Source: Erythrobacter fulvus (lineage in GTDB: Bacteria; Pseudomonadota; Alphaproteobacteria; Sphingomonadales; Sphingomonadaceae). Taken from it: DNA of 64,000 bases. The notes under the pieces are model-generated. The model was not told where the DNA came from and searched no databases. It saw nothing but the letters and a program-made list of their open reading frames with translations. The position numbers and the translations under genes are program-made. The stretch lies in contig NZ_JAQQXQ010000005.1 in the NCBI RefSeq assembly GCF_028595285.1, positions 62,001-126,000 of the forward strand. The letters are read 5' to 3'. Position 1 is the first letter of the stretch. Each line of letters begins with the position of its first letter. Shown here piece by piece: positions 35,535 through 47,779 of this stretch.

Positions 35535-35564
35535 AAGGCCCGCCCCCTTGCGGGGACGGGCCTT
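35535..35564. terminator. Bidirectional hairpin between DUF2794 and SDR genes
   Basis: AAGGCCCG (35535-35542) and CGGGCCTT (35557-35564) enclose further CCCC/GGGG pairing. On the minus strand the stem is followed by TGCTTTTG, so it best serves the SDR gene; the plus side has no clear T-run. Confidence 0.7.
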
Positions 35565-35585
35565 GCCTGATTGATGCGAACCGGA

Positions 35586-36515
35586 TCAGCCGCGTGCGCT
35601 GCTCGGACCCGTGCCGGTGACCTTCTGCATCGCCTTGAGGATGTTGGCCGACTGCTCGCTGCCCGACTGCGGGGCGATGAGGTTGGTGAAGGCGCTGATT
35701 TCCTCCCAGCGGGCGGCGAAGCCTTCGACAGTGCGCTCGCCTTCCGGCAACCACACGGCGTCGTTCATCACCGTCCAGGCCGAGTGGTAACCGCCCGCAC
35801 CCGCGCCGACGATGGCGTTGGTGGGCGCATCTTCACTGACGAGGTAAAGCGCCGCCGGCACCACGTTTTCGGGTGCGAACAGCTTGAAGGCTTCTTCGGG
35901 GAAGAGGTCTTCGGTCATGCGGGTGCCCGCGACCGGTGACAGCGTGTTGACGCGCACGTTGTACTTCGCGCCTTCGAGCGCAAGCGTCTTGGTCAGACCG
36001 GCAAGACCCAGCTTGGCTGCGCCGTAATTGGCCTGACCGAAATTGCCGAACAGACCGGTCGAGGATGCGGTCATGAGGATGCGGCCATAGCCCTGCTCGC
36101 GCATGGTTTCCCACGCCGCCTTGGTGGCGAAGGCCGAGCCGGTGAGGTGCACCTTGACGACGAATTCGAAGTCGGCGGGCTCCATCTTGGCGAAGGTCTT
36201 GTCGCGCAGAACGCCGGCGTTGTTGATGAGAACGTGCACGCCGCCCCACTTCTGCTTGGCGTCGGCGATCATCTTTTCCATCTGATCATATTCGGTCACC
36301 GAAGCGCCGTTGGCGATCGCCTCGCCGCCCATCGCCTCGATCTCGGCGACGACCTGCGCGGCCGCGTCCGAGGTGCCGGTGCCGTCCCGCGAACCGCCCA
36401 GATCATTGACGACAACCTTGGCGCCGCGGCGTGCGAGCTCCAGCGCGTAGGCCTTGCCCAGACCGCCGCCGGCGCCGGTGACGATGGCAACCTTGTCCTT
36501 GAAATCGATGCTCAT
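35586..36515 (-). CDS. SDR oxidoreductase, 17beta-HSD4 / 3-hydroxyacyl-CoA type
   Basis: A 309-residue short-chain dehydrogenase resembling the dehydrogenase half of peroxisomal multifunctional enzyme type 2 (HSD17B4). TGAGGGLG is at residues 14-21, the characteristic [11 protein letters not shown] follows strand 2, NNAG is near 97, and YGAAK is near 165. Length and the C-terminal extension after the Rossmann fold ([18 protein letters not shown]) fit this subgroup, which acts on 3-hydroxyacyl-CoA or sterol-CoA. ACAGGAGAG precedes the ATG. A perfect inverted repeat (36558-36573) lies in its promoter. Confidence 0.88.
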   Translation of the reverse strand: MSIDFKDKVAIVTGAGGGLGKAYALELARRGAKVVVNDLGGSRDGTGTSDAAAQVVAEIEAMGGEAIANGASVTEYDQMEKMIADAKQKWGGVHVLINNAGVLRDKTFAKMEPADFEFVVKVHLTGSAFATKAAWETMREQGYGRILMTASSTGLFGNFGQANYGAAKLGLAGLTKTLALEGAKYNVRVNTLSPVAGTRMTEDLFPEEAFKLFAPENVVPAALYLVSEDAPTNAIVGAGAGGYHSAWTVMNDAVWLPEGERTVEGFAARWEEISAFTNLIAPQSGSEQSANILKAMQKVTGTGPSSARG

Positions 36516-36557
36516 GCGTGTCTCTCCTGTCTTGCGAAGGGGCGGGCATGGCTATGC

Positions 36558-36573
36558 TTTACGCCCGCGTAAA
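36558..36573. promoter_or_regulatory. Palindromic operator candidate upstream of the SDR gene
   Basis: TTTACG-cccg-CGTAAA, a perfect 6+6 inverted repeat 43 bases upstream of the SDR start codon. The shape fits a TetR- or MerR-type repressor of acyl-CoA catabolism; the regulator is not in the window. Confidence 0.45.
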
Positions 36574-36649
36574 CCCGATTGCGGGCGCTGCGTGGCACTT
36601 TCTCTCGCCCCATGCAACAGTCGAACTGACAGAGTGCGATGCCGTAGGG

Positions 36650-37345
36650 TCAGGTGGCGCGTTCGAGGCCGTGCAAGGCGGGAATCAGGCCCGCAAACGA
36701 ATCGATCACCGCGTCCGCGCCCAGCTCGTGCGGGGGGCGGTCGCAATAGCCATAGGCCGCCGCGATCACCGGAACGCCCGCGGCTTTGGCGGCGCGCACA
36801 TCATAGGTCGAATCCCCGATGAAGGCCATGCGCCCGCCGCCGGTCGCCGTGCGCGCGGCCAGAACCGGGGCGGGATGCGGCTTGGCGAGGAACTGGCCGT
36901 CTTCGCCCTTGCCCATGGAATCGCCGCCGATCACGGTTTCGAACGCGCCGATCAGATCGAGATGGGTGAGGACATTGCGGGCGAAGGCTTCGAACTTGTT
37001 GGTCACCACCGCCATCCGCACACCCTGCGCGGCGAGCTCATCCAAAGCTTCGCGCACGCCGGGATAGGGCACGGTGTGGACCGCGTTGTTCTGTTCGTAA
37101 AATGCCAGCATCGCCTTGTAGAGCCGCTTGAATTCGTCCTGCGGCAGGCCGCCCTGCGCCTCAACCGCGCGGGCGAGCATGATCTTGGCCCCGCCGCCGA
37201 TCAGATCCTTGCTGGTTTCAACCGAAACCTCTTCAAAGCCGCCCAGCACCAGCGCGTGATTCACCGCCGCGCCCAGATCGCGGAAGGTATCGAGCAGGGT
37301 GCCGTCGAGGTCGAAGCCGATCGCGTCGAAGGGAATTTTGTTCAT
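36650..37345 (-). CDS. gph: HAD hydrolase, phosphoglycolate phosphatase-like
   Basis: A 231-residue HAD-IA phosphatase. Motif I FDLDGTLLDT is near residues 12-21, motif II VVTNK near 115, motif III Lys in AKPHPAPV near 155, and motif IV IGDSTYDVRAA near 180. This arrangement is typical of Gph, which removes 2-phosphoglycolate. It is divergent from glmU, with about 76 bases between starts, a likely shared promoter region. Confidence 0.88.
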   Translation of the reverse strand: MNKIPFDAIGFDLDGTLLDTFRDLGAAVNHALVLGGFEEVSVETSKDLIGGGAKIMLARAVEAQGGLPQDEFKRLYKAMLAFYEQNNAVHTVPYPGVREALDELAAQGVRMAVVTNKFEAFARNVLTHLDLIGAFETVIGGDSMGKGEDGQFLAKPHPAPVLAARTATGGGRMAFIGDSTYDVRAAKAAGVPVIAAAYGYCDRPPHELGADAVIDSFAGLIPALHGLERAT

Positions 37346-37421
37346 CCGCGTGCGCGTGGCGGATGCTTCTTCATTCCGCAAGCATTTGCTGGCAGATGCG
37401 GCATGACTTACAGGGGCCGAC

Positions 37422-38789
37422 ATGAACGACACGACCACTCCCTTTGCCGCCATCATCCTTGCTGCGGGCAAGGGCACCCGCATGAAGAGCGATACGCACA
37501 AGGTGCTGCACAAGATCGCCGGGCGCGCGATGCTCGAACATCTTATGGCGAGCGTCGATGAGCTGGCGCCGGAACGCCTTGCCGTCGTCGTGGGCGCGGG
37601 GCGCGAACAGATCGAGGCAGCGGTGGGCGACCGCGCGGCGACCTGCCTTCAGGAACCGCAGCTCGGCACAGGGCACGCGGTGCAGCAGGCCGAAGGCGCG
37701 CTGGCGGGTTTTGCGGGCGATGTGCTGGTGCTGTACGGCGATGTGCCCTTCGTGAAGGCCGCGACGATGCGCGCCATGCTCGAACGGCTCCACGCGCCCG
37801 ACAGTCCTGCTGCCGTGGTGCTGGGCTTCGAACCCGACGATCCGCTCGCCTATGGCCGGGTGATCGCGGATGACGACGGCCGCATCATCAAGATGGTCGA
37901 ATACAAGGACGCTGACGAGGGCGAGCGGGCCTGCCACCTGTGCAATTCCGGCCTTATCGCAGCCCGGGCCGAAGATCTGTTCGCGCTGCTGCGCCGGGTC
38001 GGCAATGACAATGCCCAGGGCGAATACTACCTGCCCGATATCGTCAATATCGCCATTGCCGACGGGCGCACCTGCGCGGTGATCGTGGCGACAGGTGCCG
38101 ACGAGGTATCGGGGATCAATTCGCGCGCCGAACTCGCCGCTGCGGAAAGCCGCTGGCAGGCCGCCCGCCGGCTTCGGGCGATGGACGAAGGCGCAACCCT
38201 GATCGCGCCGGATACGGTGTTCTTCAGCTGGGACACGCAGGTCGGCCGCGATGTCACGATCGAACCCAATGTGTTCTTCGGACCCGGCGTGACCATTGCC
38301 GACAACGTGCTGGTGCGTGCCAATTCCCATATCGAGGGCGCGAAACTGGCGAGCGGCGTCAAGGTCGGCCCCTTCGCCCGCCTGCGTCCGGGCACGGTGA
38401 TGGAGGAGGGCAGCTTCATCGGCAATTTCGTCGAGGTGAAGAACGCGGTGATGCACGCAGGCGCCAAGGCGAGCCACCTCACCTATCTGGGCGATGCCAC
38501 CATCGGTGCCGGCGCGAATATCGGCGCAGGCACTATCACTTGCAATTACGACGGTTACTTCAAATACCGCACCACCATCGGCGAGCGCGCCTTCATCGGT
38601 TCGAATTCGGCGCTGGTCGCGCCCGTCACCATCGGCGCGGATGCGATCGTGGCGGCAGGTTCCACCGTCAGCCGCGACGTCGCGCCTGGCGAGCTCAGGA
38701 TGGTGCGGGCCGAACAGCTGGTGAAGCCCGGCTGGGCCGACCGCTTCCATGATGCGATGAAAAAGAAGAAAGCGGCGGAAAAGAAGTGA
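37422..38789 (+). CDS. glmU: Bifunctional GlcN-1-P acetyltransferase / UDP-GlcNAc pyrophosphorylase
   Basis: A 455-residue enzyme making UDP-GlcNAc for peptidoglycan and LPS. The N-terminal uridyltransferase has LAAGKGTRMKS; residues from about 245 form the left-handed beta-helix acetyltransferase with ATIGAGANIGAGTITCNYDG. The C-terminus is Lys-rich (KKKKAAEKK). The stop overlaps the HNH gene start by 4 nt (GTGA). Confidence 0.97.
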   Translation: MNDTTTPFAAIILAAGKGTRMKSDTHKVLHKIAGRAMLEHLMASVDELAPERLAVVVGAGREQIEAAVGDRAATCLQEPQLGTGHAVQQAEGALAGFAGDVLVLYGDVPFVKAATMRAMLERLHAPDSPAAVVLGFEPDDPLAYGRVIADDDGRIIKMVEYKDADEGERACHLCNSGLIAARAEDLFALLRRVGNDNAQGEYYLPDIVNIAIADGRTCAVIVATGADEVSGINSRAELAAAESRWQAARRLRAMDEGATLIAPDTVFFSWDTQVGRDVTIEPNVFFGPGVTIADNVLVRANSHIEGAKLASGVKVGPFARLRPGTVMEEGSFIGNFVEVKNAVMHAGAKASHLTYLGDATIGAGANIGAGTITCNYDGYFKYRTTIGERAFIGSNSALVAPVTIGADAIVAAGSTVSRDVAPGELRMVRAEQLVKPGWADRFHDAMKKKKAAEKK

Positions 38790-39061
38790 GCAACGAGCTA
38801 GCCCCGCTCACCTGCTGGCTGTGCGAGCGCCCCTTGGGCGACATCATCCAGTGGCATCACCCCGTACCCAAGGCCAAGAAGGGCAAAGTGAAAGTGCCGG
38901 TGCACCCGATCTGCCACAAGACGATCCACGCGAATTTCACCAATAACGAGCTGGCACGGATCGGAGACAATACCGAAGTGATCCGTGCCAATCCCGCCAT
39001 CGCCAAATTCGTCGCCTGGATCGCGAACAAGCCCGCCGATTTCGACGCACCGACCCGCTGA
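38786..39061 (+). CDS. Small HNH endonuclease-like protein
   Basis: A 91-residue protein starting with GTG overlapping the glmU stop. It has CWLC near residue 10, then WHHPVPKAKKGK and HPICHKTIHANF, a Cys/His arrangement of HNH nucleases (zinc-stabilised beta-beta-alpha). Small orphan HNH proteins of this type are common in sphingomonads, function unknown. Translational coupling to glmU is clear; a functional link is not. Confidence 0.8.
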   Translation: MSNELAPLTCWLCERPLGDIIQWHHPVPKAKKGKVKVPVHPICHKTIHANFTNNELARIGDNTEVIRANPAIAKFVAWIANKPADFDAPTR

Positions 39062-39075
39062 GGCGGGCTAGGCGC

Positions 39076-39327
39076 TCAGGCGTCCTGCATCCGCGCCGCC
39101 TCGCTGCTGCGGGCCCCTCCGCTGGCGATATAATCGGCTTCCCACTGTTCGAACTCGGTGCGGCTCAGCAGGTAGCGCTGGCGCGCCTCGTGAAAACTGA
39201 TCGCCTGTTCCCGCACGGCGCGCACCACGTCATCCTTGCGCGCTTTCGACCAATGGACGCGGTGGCTCTTGGGCAGGCCGTATCGCTTGATCGCTTCGGA
39301 AATCGAAATATCCCTGGGGTACGCCAT
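39076..39327 (-). CDS. DUF1153 / SciP-like regulator
   Basis: An 83-residue helix-turn-helix protein of DUF1153. In Caulobacter the family member SciP binds CtrA and blocks its transcription activation in G1. The core VHWSKARKDDVVRAVREQAISFHEARQRYLLSRTEFEQW matches the family. AAGGAG precedes the ATG. Upstream is a 250-base intergenic region with a hairpin at 39394. Whether it acts like SciP here is inference. Confidence 0.8.
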   Translation of the reverse strand: MAYPRDISISEAIKRYGLPKSHRVHWSKARKDDVVRAVREQAISFHEARQRYLLSRTEFEQWEADYIASGGARSSEAARMQDA

Positions 39328-39393
39328 TCGTCAGCTCCTTCTCGTGCTCGTGCTGTCATCGCCCCCGATGAACACAAGTCTTGCGGAGCAGGC

Positions 39394-39421
39394 TTAACCA
39401 GACCCTGCGGAACAGGGTTAA
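39394..39421. promoter_or_regulatory. Dyad upstream of the SciP-like gene
   Basis: TTAACC (39394-39399) and GGTTAA (39416-39421) flank an inner ACCCTG/CAGGGT pair, giving an extended inverted repeat about 70-95 bases upstream of the start codon. It contains no two TTAA boxes at CtrA spacing. It may be an operator or a leader hairpin. Confidence 0.35.
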
Positions 39422-39524
39422 ATTGCCCTTTACGACCCGTCCCGTGCCGCGCGTGCGACGAGCCGAGGGCAAAGTGTCGGCTTGTTTTACAGGCAGTTGC
39501 GTTGGCCTACGGCGGCTAACGCAA

Positions 39525-39556
39525 AAGGGGCGGCTCCTTGCCGGAAGCCGCCCCTT
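39525..39556 (-). terminator. Terminator of the S9 peptidase gene
   Basis: Perfect 11-bp arms 39525-39535 and 39546-39556; read on the minus strand the stem ends in CCTTTTGCG. It is 24 bases beyond the peptidase stop. Confidence 0.8.
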
Positions 39557-39579
39557 GCGTGGCCATTACGATGCGAAGG

Positions 39580-41736
39580 TTACTCGCCCGATAAAGGTTC
39601 GGGCGCGTCCATCAGGCGCTGCATCAGGTAGATGAATTGCAGCGCCTGAAGCTTGGCGCGCTGTTCGTTGTCGACCCCGCCGGAATGGCCCCCGGTGGTG
39701 TCCTCGAAGTAGTAATAAGGCTGGCCCAGCGCCTTCAGCTTGGCCGCACCCTTGCGCGCGTGGGCGGGGTGAGTGCGGTCGTCAGCCGTGGAGGCCCAGA
39801 GGAACGGTGCGGGGTAGTCCACGCCCTCCACAATCTTCTGATAGGGCGAATATCCCTCGATCCAGGCGCGCTGTTCGGGAATGCGCGGATCGCCATATTC
39901 GCCGATCCACGATGCCCCGCGCCCGATGAGGTGATAGCGCAGCATGTCGAACAGCGGGATCTGCACGATCGCCGCGTTCAGCAAGTCTGGCCGCTGGGTG
40001 AAGAAGGTGCCCACCAAGAGCCCGCCCTGCGAGCCGCCTTGGATGCCGAGGTGCTGCGGCGAAGTGAAGCCGCGCTTCACCAGATCCTCGCCCACCGCGA
40101 TGAAATCGTCCCAGGTGCGCTGCTTGTTCTCGCGGATTGCGGTCTGGTGCCACATCGGCCCGAACTCGCCCCCGCCGCGCATATTGGCGAGCACATAGGC
40201 GCCGCCCTTTTCCACCCACAGCTTGCCGGTGGAACCGAGGTATCCCGGCAGGCGCGGCACCTGAAAGCCTCCGTAGCCGGTGAGCAGGGTTGCGGTGCTG
40301 CCGTCCAGCGTCATGTCCTTGGGCTTGACGATGAAATAAGGGATCTTCGTCCCGTCCTTGCTGGTCGCCTCGTGCTGTTCGACCTCCATGCCTTCGGGGT
40401 CGAAATAGGCCGGGCTGGTCTTGAGCACGGCGGGCGCATCAGTGCCGTCCGAATAGTAAAGCGTGGTCGGTTCGAGGAAACCGCTCACCGTGTACATGAT
40501 CTGGTCGGTCTCGTCCGAGGAGGCCGCAATGCTGAGCGTCGCGTTGTCGGGCAGGGGCACCTGCTTGCTGACCCACGCGCCGTTTTCAAAATTGAACTGC
40601 AGCACCTTGCCCACGACATTGTCGAGCAGCGTCACGAACAGCGCATTGCCGGTGATCGAACCGCCCTGCTTGGTCTGGCGTTCGCCCGGCGCCCACACCA
40701 GCGTCTTCTTCGCGCCGTTGGGGTTGGCCTTCCATTCCTCCAGATCGACCGCGATCAGGCTGTCGGCGGGGAAGGTTTGCCCGTCCACCGTCCAGTCCAC
40801 ATCGGTCGAAAACAGCAGGTGGCCGTCAACGATGCCGTAGGGCGCGGCCTTGGTCGGAATGTCCATCTTCAGCCATTCGCCGTCCTTCCAGACGTAGAAC
40901 AGGCGTTCGTGAAAGCTGATCCCGCGATAGGCGGTGCGGGCGTGGATCGTGCCGGTATTGTCGCGCAGCAGGCTGGCGCCTGCCGAAACGTCGGTGGGAT
41001 CGCCGCGGAAGATTTCCTCGGCATCCTCGATCGCCGTGCCGCGCTTCCAAACGCGGCTGGTGAAGGGATATTCGCTTTCGGTCAGCGTATCCTCGCCGAA
41101 GCTGCGGCTCACCAGCAGCGTGTCCTCGTCGATCCAGCTCGCGCCGCCCTGGCTCTTGCTGTCGAGTACGAAGCCGCCTTCGACGAACTGCCTGGTCGAG
41201 GTGTCGAATTCGCGCAGGATGGTGGCATCTTCGCCCCCGTCGGACAGCGCGATCAGGCACTTGGTGCGCGCGGGCGGCAGGCAGGACGAGCCCTGATAGA
41301 CCCATTCCTTGCCTTCCGCCTTGGCGAGCGCGTCGATGTCGAGCACCACTTCCCATTCCGGGCTGTCGGTGCGGTAGCTTTCCAGCGTGGTGCGGCGCAG
41401 GACACCCTTGGGGTTCGCTTTGTCCTGCCAGAAATTATACAGGCCGTCGGGGCGGAAGCTGACGAAGGGGATGCGATCATTGCTGTCGAAGATCGCCAGC
41501 GCCTCGGCCTTGAGCTGGGCATAGCGCGGGTCGGCTTCGAAGGCGGCCAGCGTGCGCTCGTTCTCCTTGGCGACCCAGTCCAGAGCCTCGGGGCTGCGTG
41601 CCTCTTCCAGCCAGATGAAGGGATCCTGTTCGGGGCCGGGAACGCCGGGAACGGGGGTTTCGTTGGCGGCTGCAGCGCCGGTGGTTGCAGTGATCGTCAT
41701 AGCGAGTGCCAGGGCAAGGGTTGAGACAAGTTTCAA
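39580..41736 (-). CDS. Prolyl oligopeptidase family (S9) serine peptidase, exported
   Basis: A 718-residue S9A-type peptidase with an N-terminal beta-propeller and a C-terminal alpha/beta hydrolase domain. I chose TTG at 41736 because GAGGAGAGG lies 4 bases upstream and the product then has a clean signal peptide (cut near AAANE); upstream ATGs lack a ribosome site. The nucleophile Ser569 is in GIQGGSQGGLL, Asp in STADDRTHP, and His in TGGHSGG. It probably digests proline-containing peptides in the periplasm. It lies alone between terminators. Confidence 0.9.
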   Translation of the reverse strand: MKLVSTLALALAMTITATTGAAAANETPVPGVPGPEQDPFIWLEEARSPEALDWVAKENERTLAAFEADPRYAQLKAEALAIFDSNDRIPFVSFRPDGLYNFWQDKANPKGVLRRTTLESYRTDSPEWEVVLDIDALAKAEGKEWVYQGSSCLPPARTKCLIALSDGGEDATILREFDTSTRQFVEGGFVLDSKSQGGASWIDEDTLLVSRSFGEDTLTESEYPFTSRVWKRGTAIEDAEEIFRGDPTDVSAGASLLRDNTGTIHARTAYRGISFHERLFYVWKDGEWLKMDIPTKAAPYGIVDGHLLFSTDVDWTVDGQTFPADSLIAVDLEEWKANPNGAKKTLVWAPGERQTKQGGSITGNALFVTLLDNVVGKVLQFNFENGAWVSKQVPLPDNATLSIAASSDETDQIMYTVSGFLEPTTLYYSDGTDAPAVLKTSPAYFDPEGMEVEQHEATSKDGTKIPYFIVKPKDMTLDGSTATLLTGYGGFQVPRLPGYLGSTGKLWVEKGGAYVLANMRGGGEFGPMWHQTAIRENKQRTWDDFIAVGEDLVKRGFTSPQHLGIQGGSQGGLLVGTFFTQRPDLLNAAIVQIPLFDMLRYHLIGRGASWIGEYGDPRIPEQRAWIEGYSPYQKIVEGVDYPAPFLWASTADDRTHPAHARKGAAKLKALGQPYYYFEDTTGGHSGGVDNEQRAKLQALQFIYLMQRLMDAPEPLSGE

Positions 41737-41887
41737 GCGTCCTCTCCTCAAGAGCGATTTCGAGCGTACTGCCATCAGTGCGCGGCTCGGAAATCGCGCC
41801 AGAAAACAAAGAAAGCGATCTCTCGCTTTCCGAAATACCGAGCGCATTTGTGGCCGGATAGGCCCGCAAAGGGAAGGGGATACAAAC

Positions 41888-41914
41888 AAAAAGGGCGAGC
41901 CATCGGCCCGCCCC
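41888..41914 (-). terminator. Second (duplicated) atp operon terminator
   Basis: Minus-strand hairpin GGGCGGGCC/GGCTCGCCC with a GAT loop, followed by TTTTT; an exact copy of the terminator at 41967 created by the 79-bp duplication. Confidence 0.8.
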
Positions 41915-41966
41915 TGTTGGTCGTTCGTCGATTGCCTGAAGGTGTCAGCCTTCGACATGCTCCGCC

Positions 41967-41993
41967 AAAAAGGGCGAGCCATCGGCCCGCCCC
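41967..41993 (-). terminator. First atp operon terminator
   Basis: Hairpin of the same sequence, 31 bases beyond the atpC stop on the minus strand, followed by TTTTT. Confidence 0.85.
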
Positions 41994-42023
41994 TGTTGGT
42001 CGTTCGTCGATTGCCTGAAGGTG

Positions 42024-42281
42024 TCAGCCTTCGACATGCTCCGCAAGCACGGTGAGGCCCTTTTCGTTGACCTCGGCAAAGCCGCCGCGCACCTGAATGA
42101 CTTCAGGCGCAGCGCCCGCGCTGGCGAACACCTGCACTGCGCCGTCGCGGATCGTGCTCATGAAAGGCGCGTGGCCTTCGAGCACCCCGAATTCGCCCTC
42201 GGTGCCGGGGACGACCACCATGTGGACGTCTTCCGAACGGACGAGCTTGGCCGGGGTGACGAGTTCGAAGTGGAGGGGCAT
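42024..42281 (-). CDS. atpC: ATP synthase F1 epsilon subunit, short form
   Basis: An 85-residue epsilon subunit that forms part of the central stalk. It has the N-terminal beta-sandwich ([32 protein letters not shown]) with GGFAEV near the end, but lacks the C-terminal two-helix inhibitory domain found in E. coli epsilon (139 aa). Short forms are known in alphaproteobacteria. It is the last gene of atpHAGDC, 6 bases after atpD ends. Its 3' end is duplicated in tandem downstream. Confidence 0.93.
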   Translation of the reverse strand: MPLHFELVTPAKLVRSEDVHMVVVPGTEGEFGVLEGHAPFMSTIRDGAVQVFASAGAAPEVIQVRGGFAEVNEKGLTVLAEHVEG

Positions 42282-42287
42282 GGTGCC

Positions 42288-44637
<2,350 letters not shown>

Positions 44638-44649
44638 GTCAGGGCGTCC

Positions 44650-46744
<2,095 letters not shown>

Positions 46745-46951
46745 GCGCGTGCAGTCCTCTTGCGAAGCTTCGATGAGTAATTGCTTGGGCCTCGGGTACA
46801 GGGCGAGCGGAGAGGCTGCCCGCAAGGCTGGCGCGCGCCTAGCAACAGATTCCCGTTCCTGCAAGCCGGTGGACGGGATTCTCTGGACACGGCGGCTCGT
46901 GCGGGACAGATTGCGCGTAACGAGGCGGCAATCGCCCGAGGGAGAGGATCG

Positions 46952-47779
46952 ATGGAAATGACGGCGATGGCTCCGCGTTGCGGGGTCGAGATTTCGGGCG
47001 TGTCGCTTAGCCGGTGCAGCGATGCCGATATGGCGGCGATCAAGCAGGCGATCTACGAACACGGCGTGGCGGTGTTCCGCGATCAGGACTTCGTACCGGA
47101 GGATCATATCGCCTTCGCCAAACGCTGGGGCGGGATCGACCTGAATAACTACTTCCCGCTCGATCCGCGCTGGCCGGAAATCGCACTGGTGAGCAAGGCG
47201 CCCGACCAGACCACCAATATCGGCGGGGCGTGGCATACCGATCATTCCTATGATCAGATCCCGGCAATGGGATCGATTCTTGTCGCCCGCGTGCTGCCGC
47301 CGGCAGGAGGCGATACGCTGTTCGCCCACATGGGCGCAGCCTACGACGATCTGGACGACGACACCAAGGCCGCGATCGAGCATCTTGAGGCGTTCCACAC
47401 CGCCGACCATGTCTACAAGGCGGATGGCCTTTATTCGCAGACCGATCAGGGCAAGAGCCTGCGCGGGCAGGATCTGAAGACCGGCGCGGTGCACCCGGTG
47501 GTGATCCGCCATCCGGTTACGGGCCGCCGGCTGCTCTATGTCAACGGTGCCTTCACGATCAATTTCGTCGGCCAGACCCGCGAGGAAAGCATGCCGCTGC
47601 TGTCAAAGCTGCTCGCCGCCGCAGTGAAGGAGGACAACCAGTGCCGCGTGGTGTGGAAGCCGGGCACGGTGGCGATCTGGGACAACCGCACAACCTGGCA
47701 CAACGCGCTCAATGATTATCACGGTCACGCGCGCGAAATGCATCGCATCACGCTGAGTGGCGAGGCGCTGGCGGCCTAG
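46952..47779 (+). CDS. TauD/TfdA family Fe(II)/2-oxoglutarate dioxygenase
   Basis: A 275-residue dioxygenase. The Fe ligands are His95 and Asp97 (WHTDHS) and His250 (TWHNAL); the 2-oxoglutarate-binding Arg is in [16 protein letters not shown] precedes the ATG. The family oxidises taurine, 2,4-D, alkyl sulfates and similar substrates; the substrate here is not evident. Its TAG shares CTAG with the convergent unknown gene. Confidence 0.9.
   Translation: MEMTAMAPRCGVEISGVSLSRCSDADMAAIKQAIYEHGVAVFRDQDFVPEDHIAFAKRWGGIDLNNYFPLDPRWPEIALVSKAPDQTTNIGGAWHTDHSYDQIPAMGSILVARVLPPAGGDTLFAHMGAAYDDLDDDTKAAIEHLEAFHTADHVYKADGLYSQTDQGKSLRGQDLKTGAVHPVVIRHPVTGRRLLYVNGAFTINFVGQTREESMPLLSKLLAAAVKEDNQCRVVWKPGTVAIWDNRTTWHNALNDYHGHAREMHRITLSGEALAA

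Larger units (their letters stand above)
41887..42044. repeat. Perfect 79-bp tandem duplication of the atpC 3' end and terminator
   Basis: 41887-41965 and 41966-42044 are identical over 79 bases. The unit contains the last six codons plus stop of atpC and its terminator hairpin. On the minus strand the atpC stop lies in the second copy (42024-42026), so the first copy is a relic tail. No change to the protein results. Confidence 0.95.

Noticed and set aside
41737-41982. Longer N-terminus for the S9 peptidase using upstream ATG codons
   Set aside because: Those ATGs lack ribosome sites and run into the duplicated terminator region, whereas TTG 41736 has GAGGAGAGG and yields a clean signal peptide.
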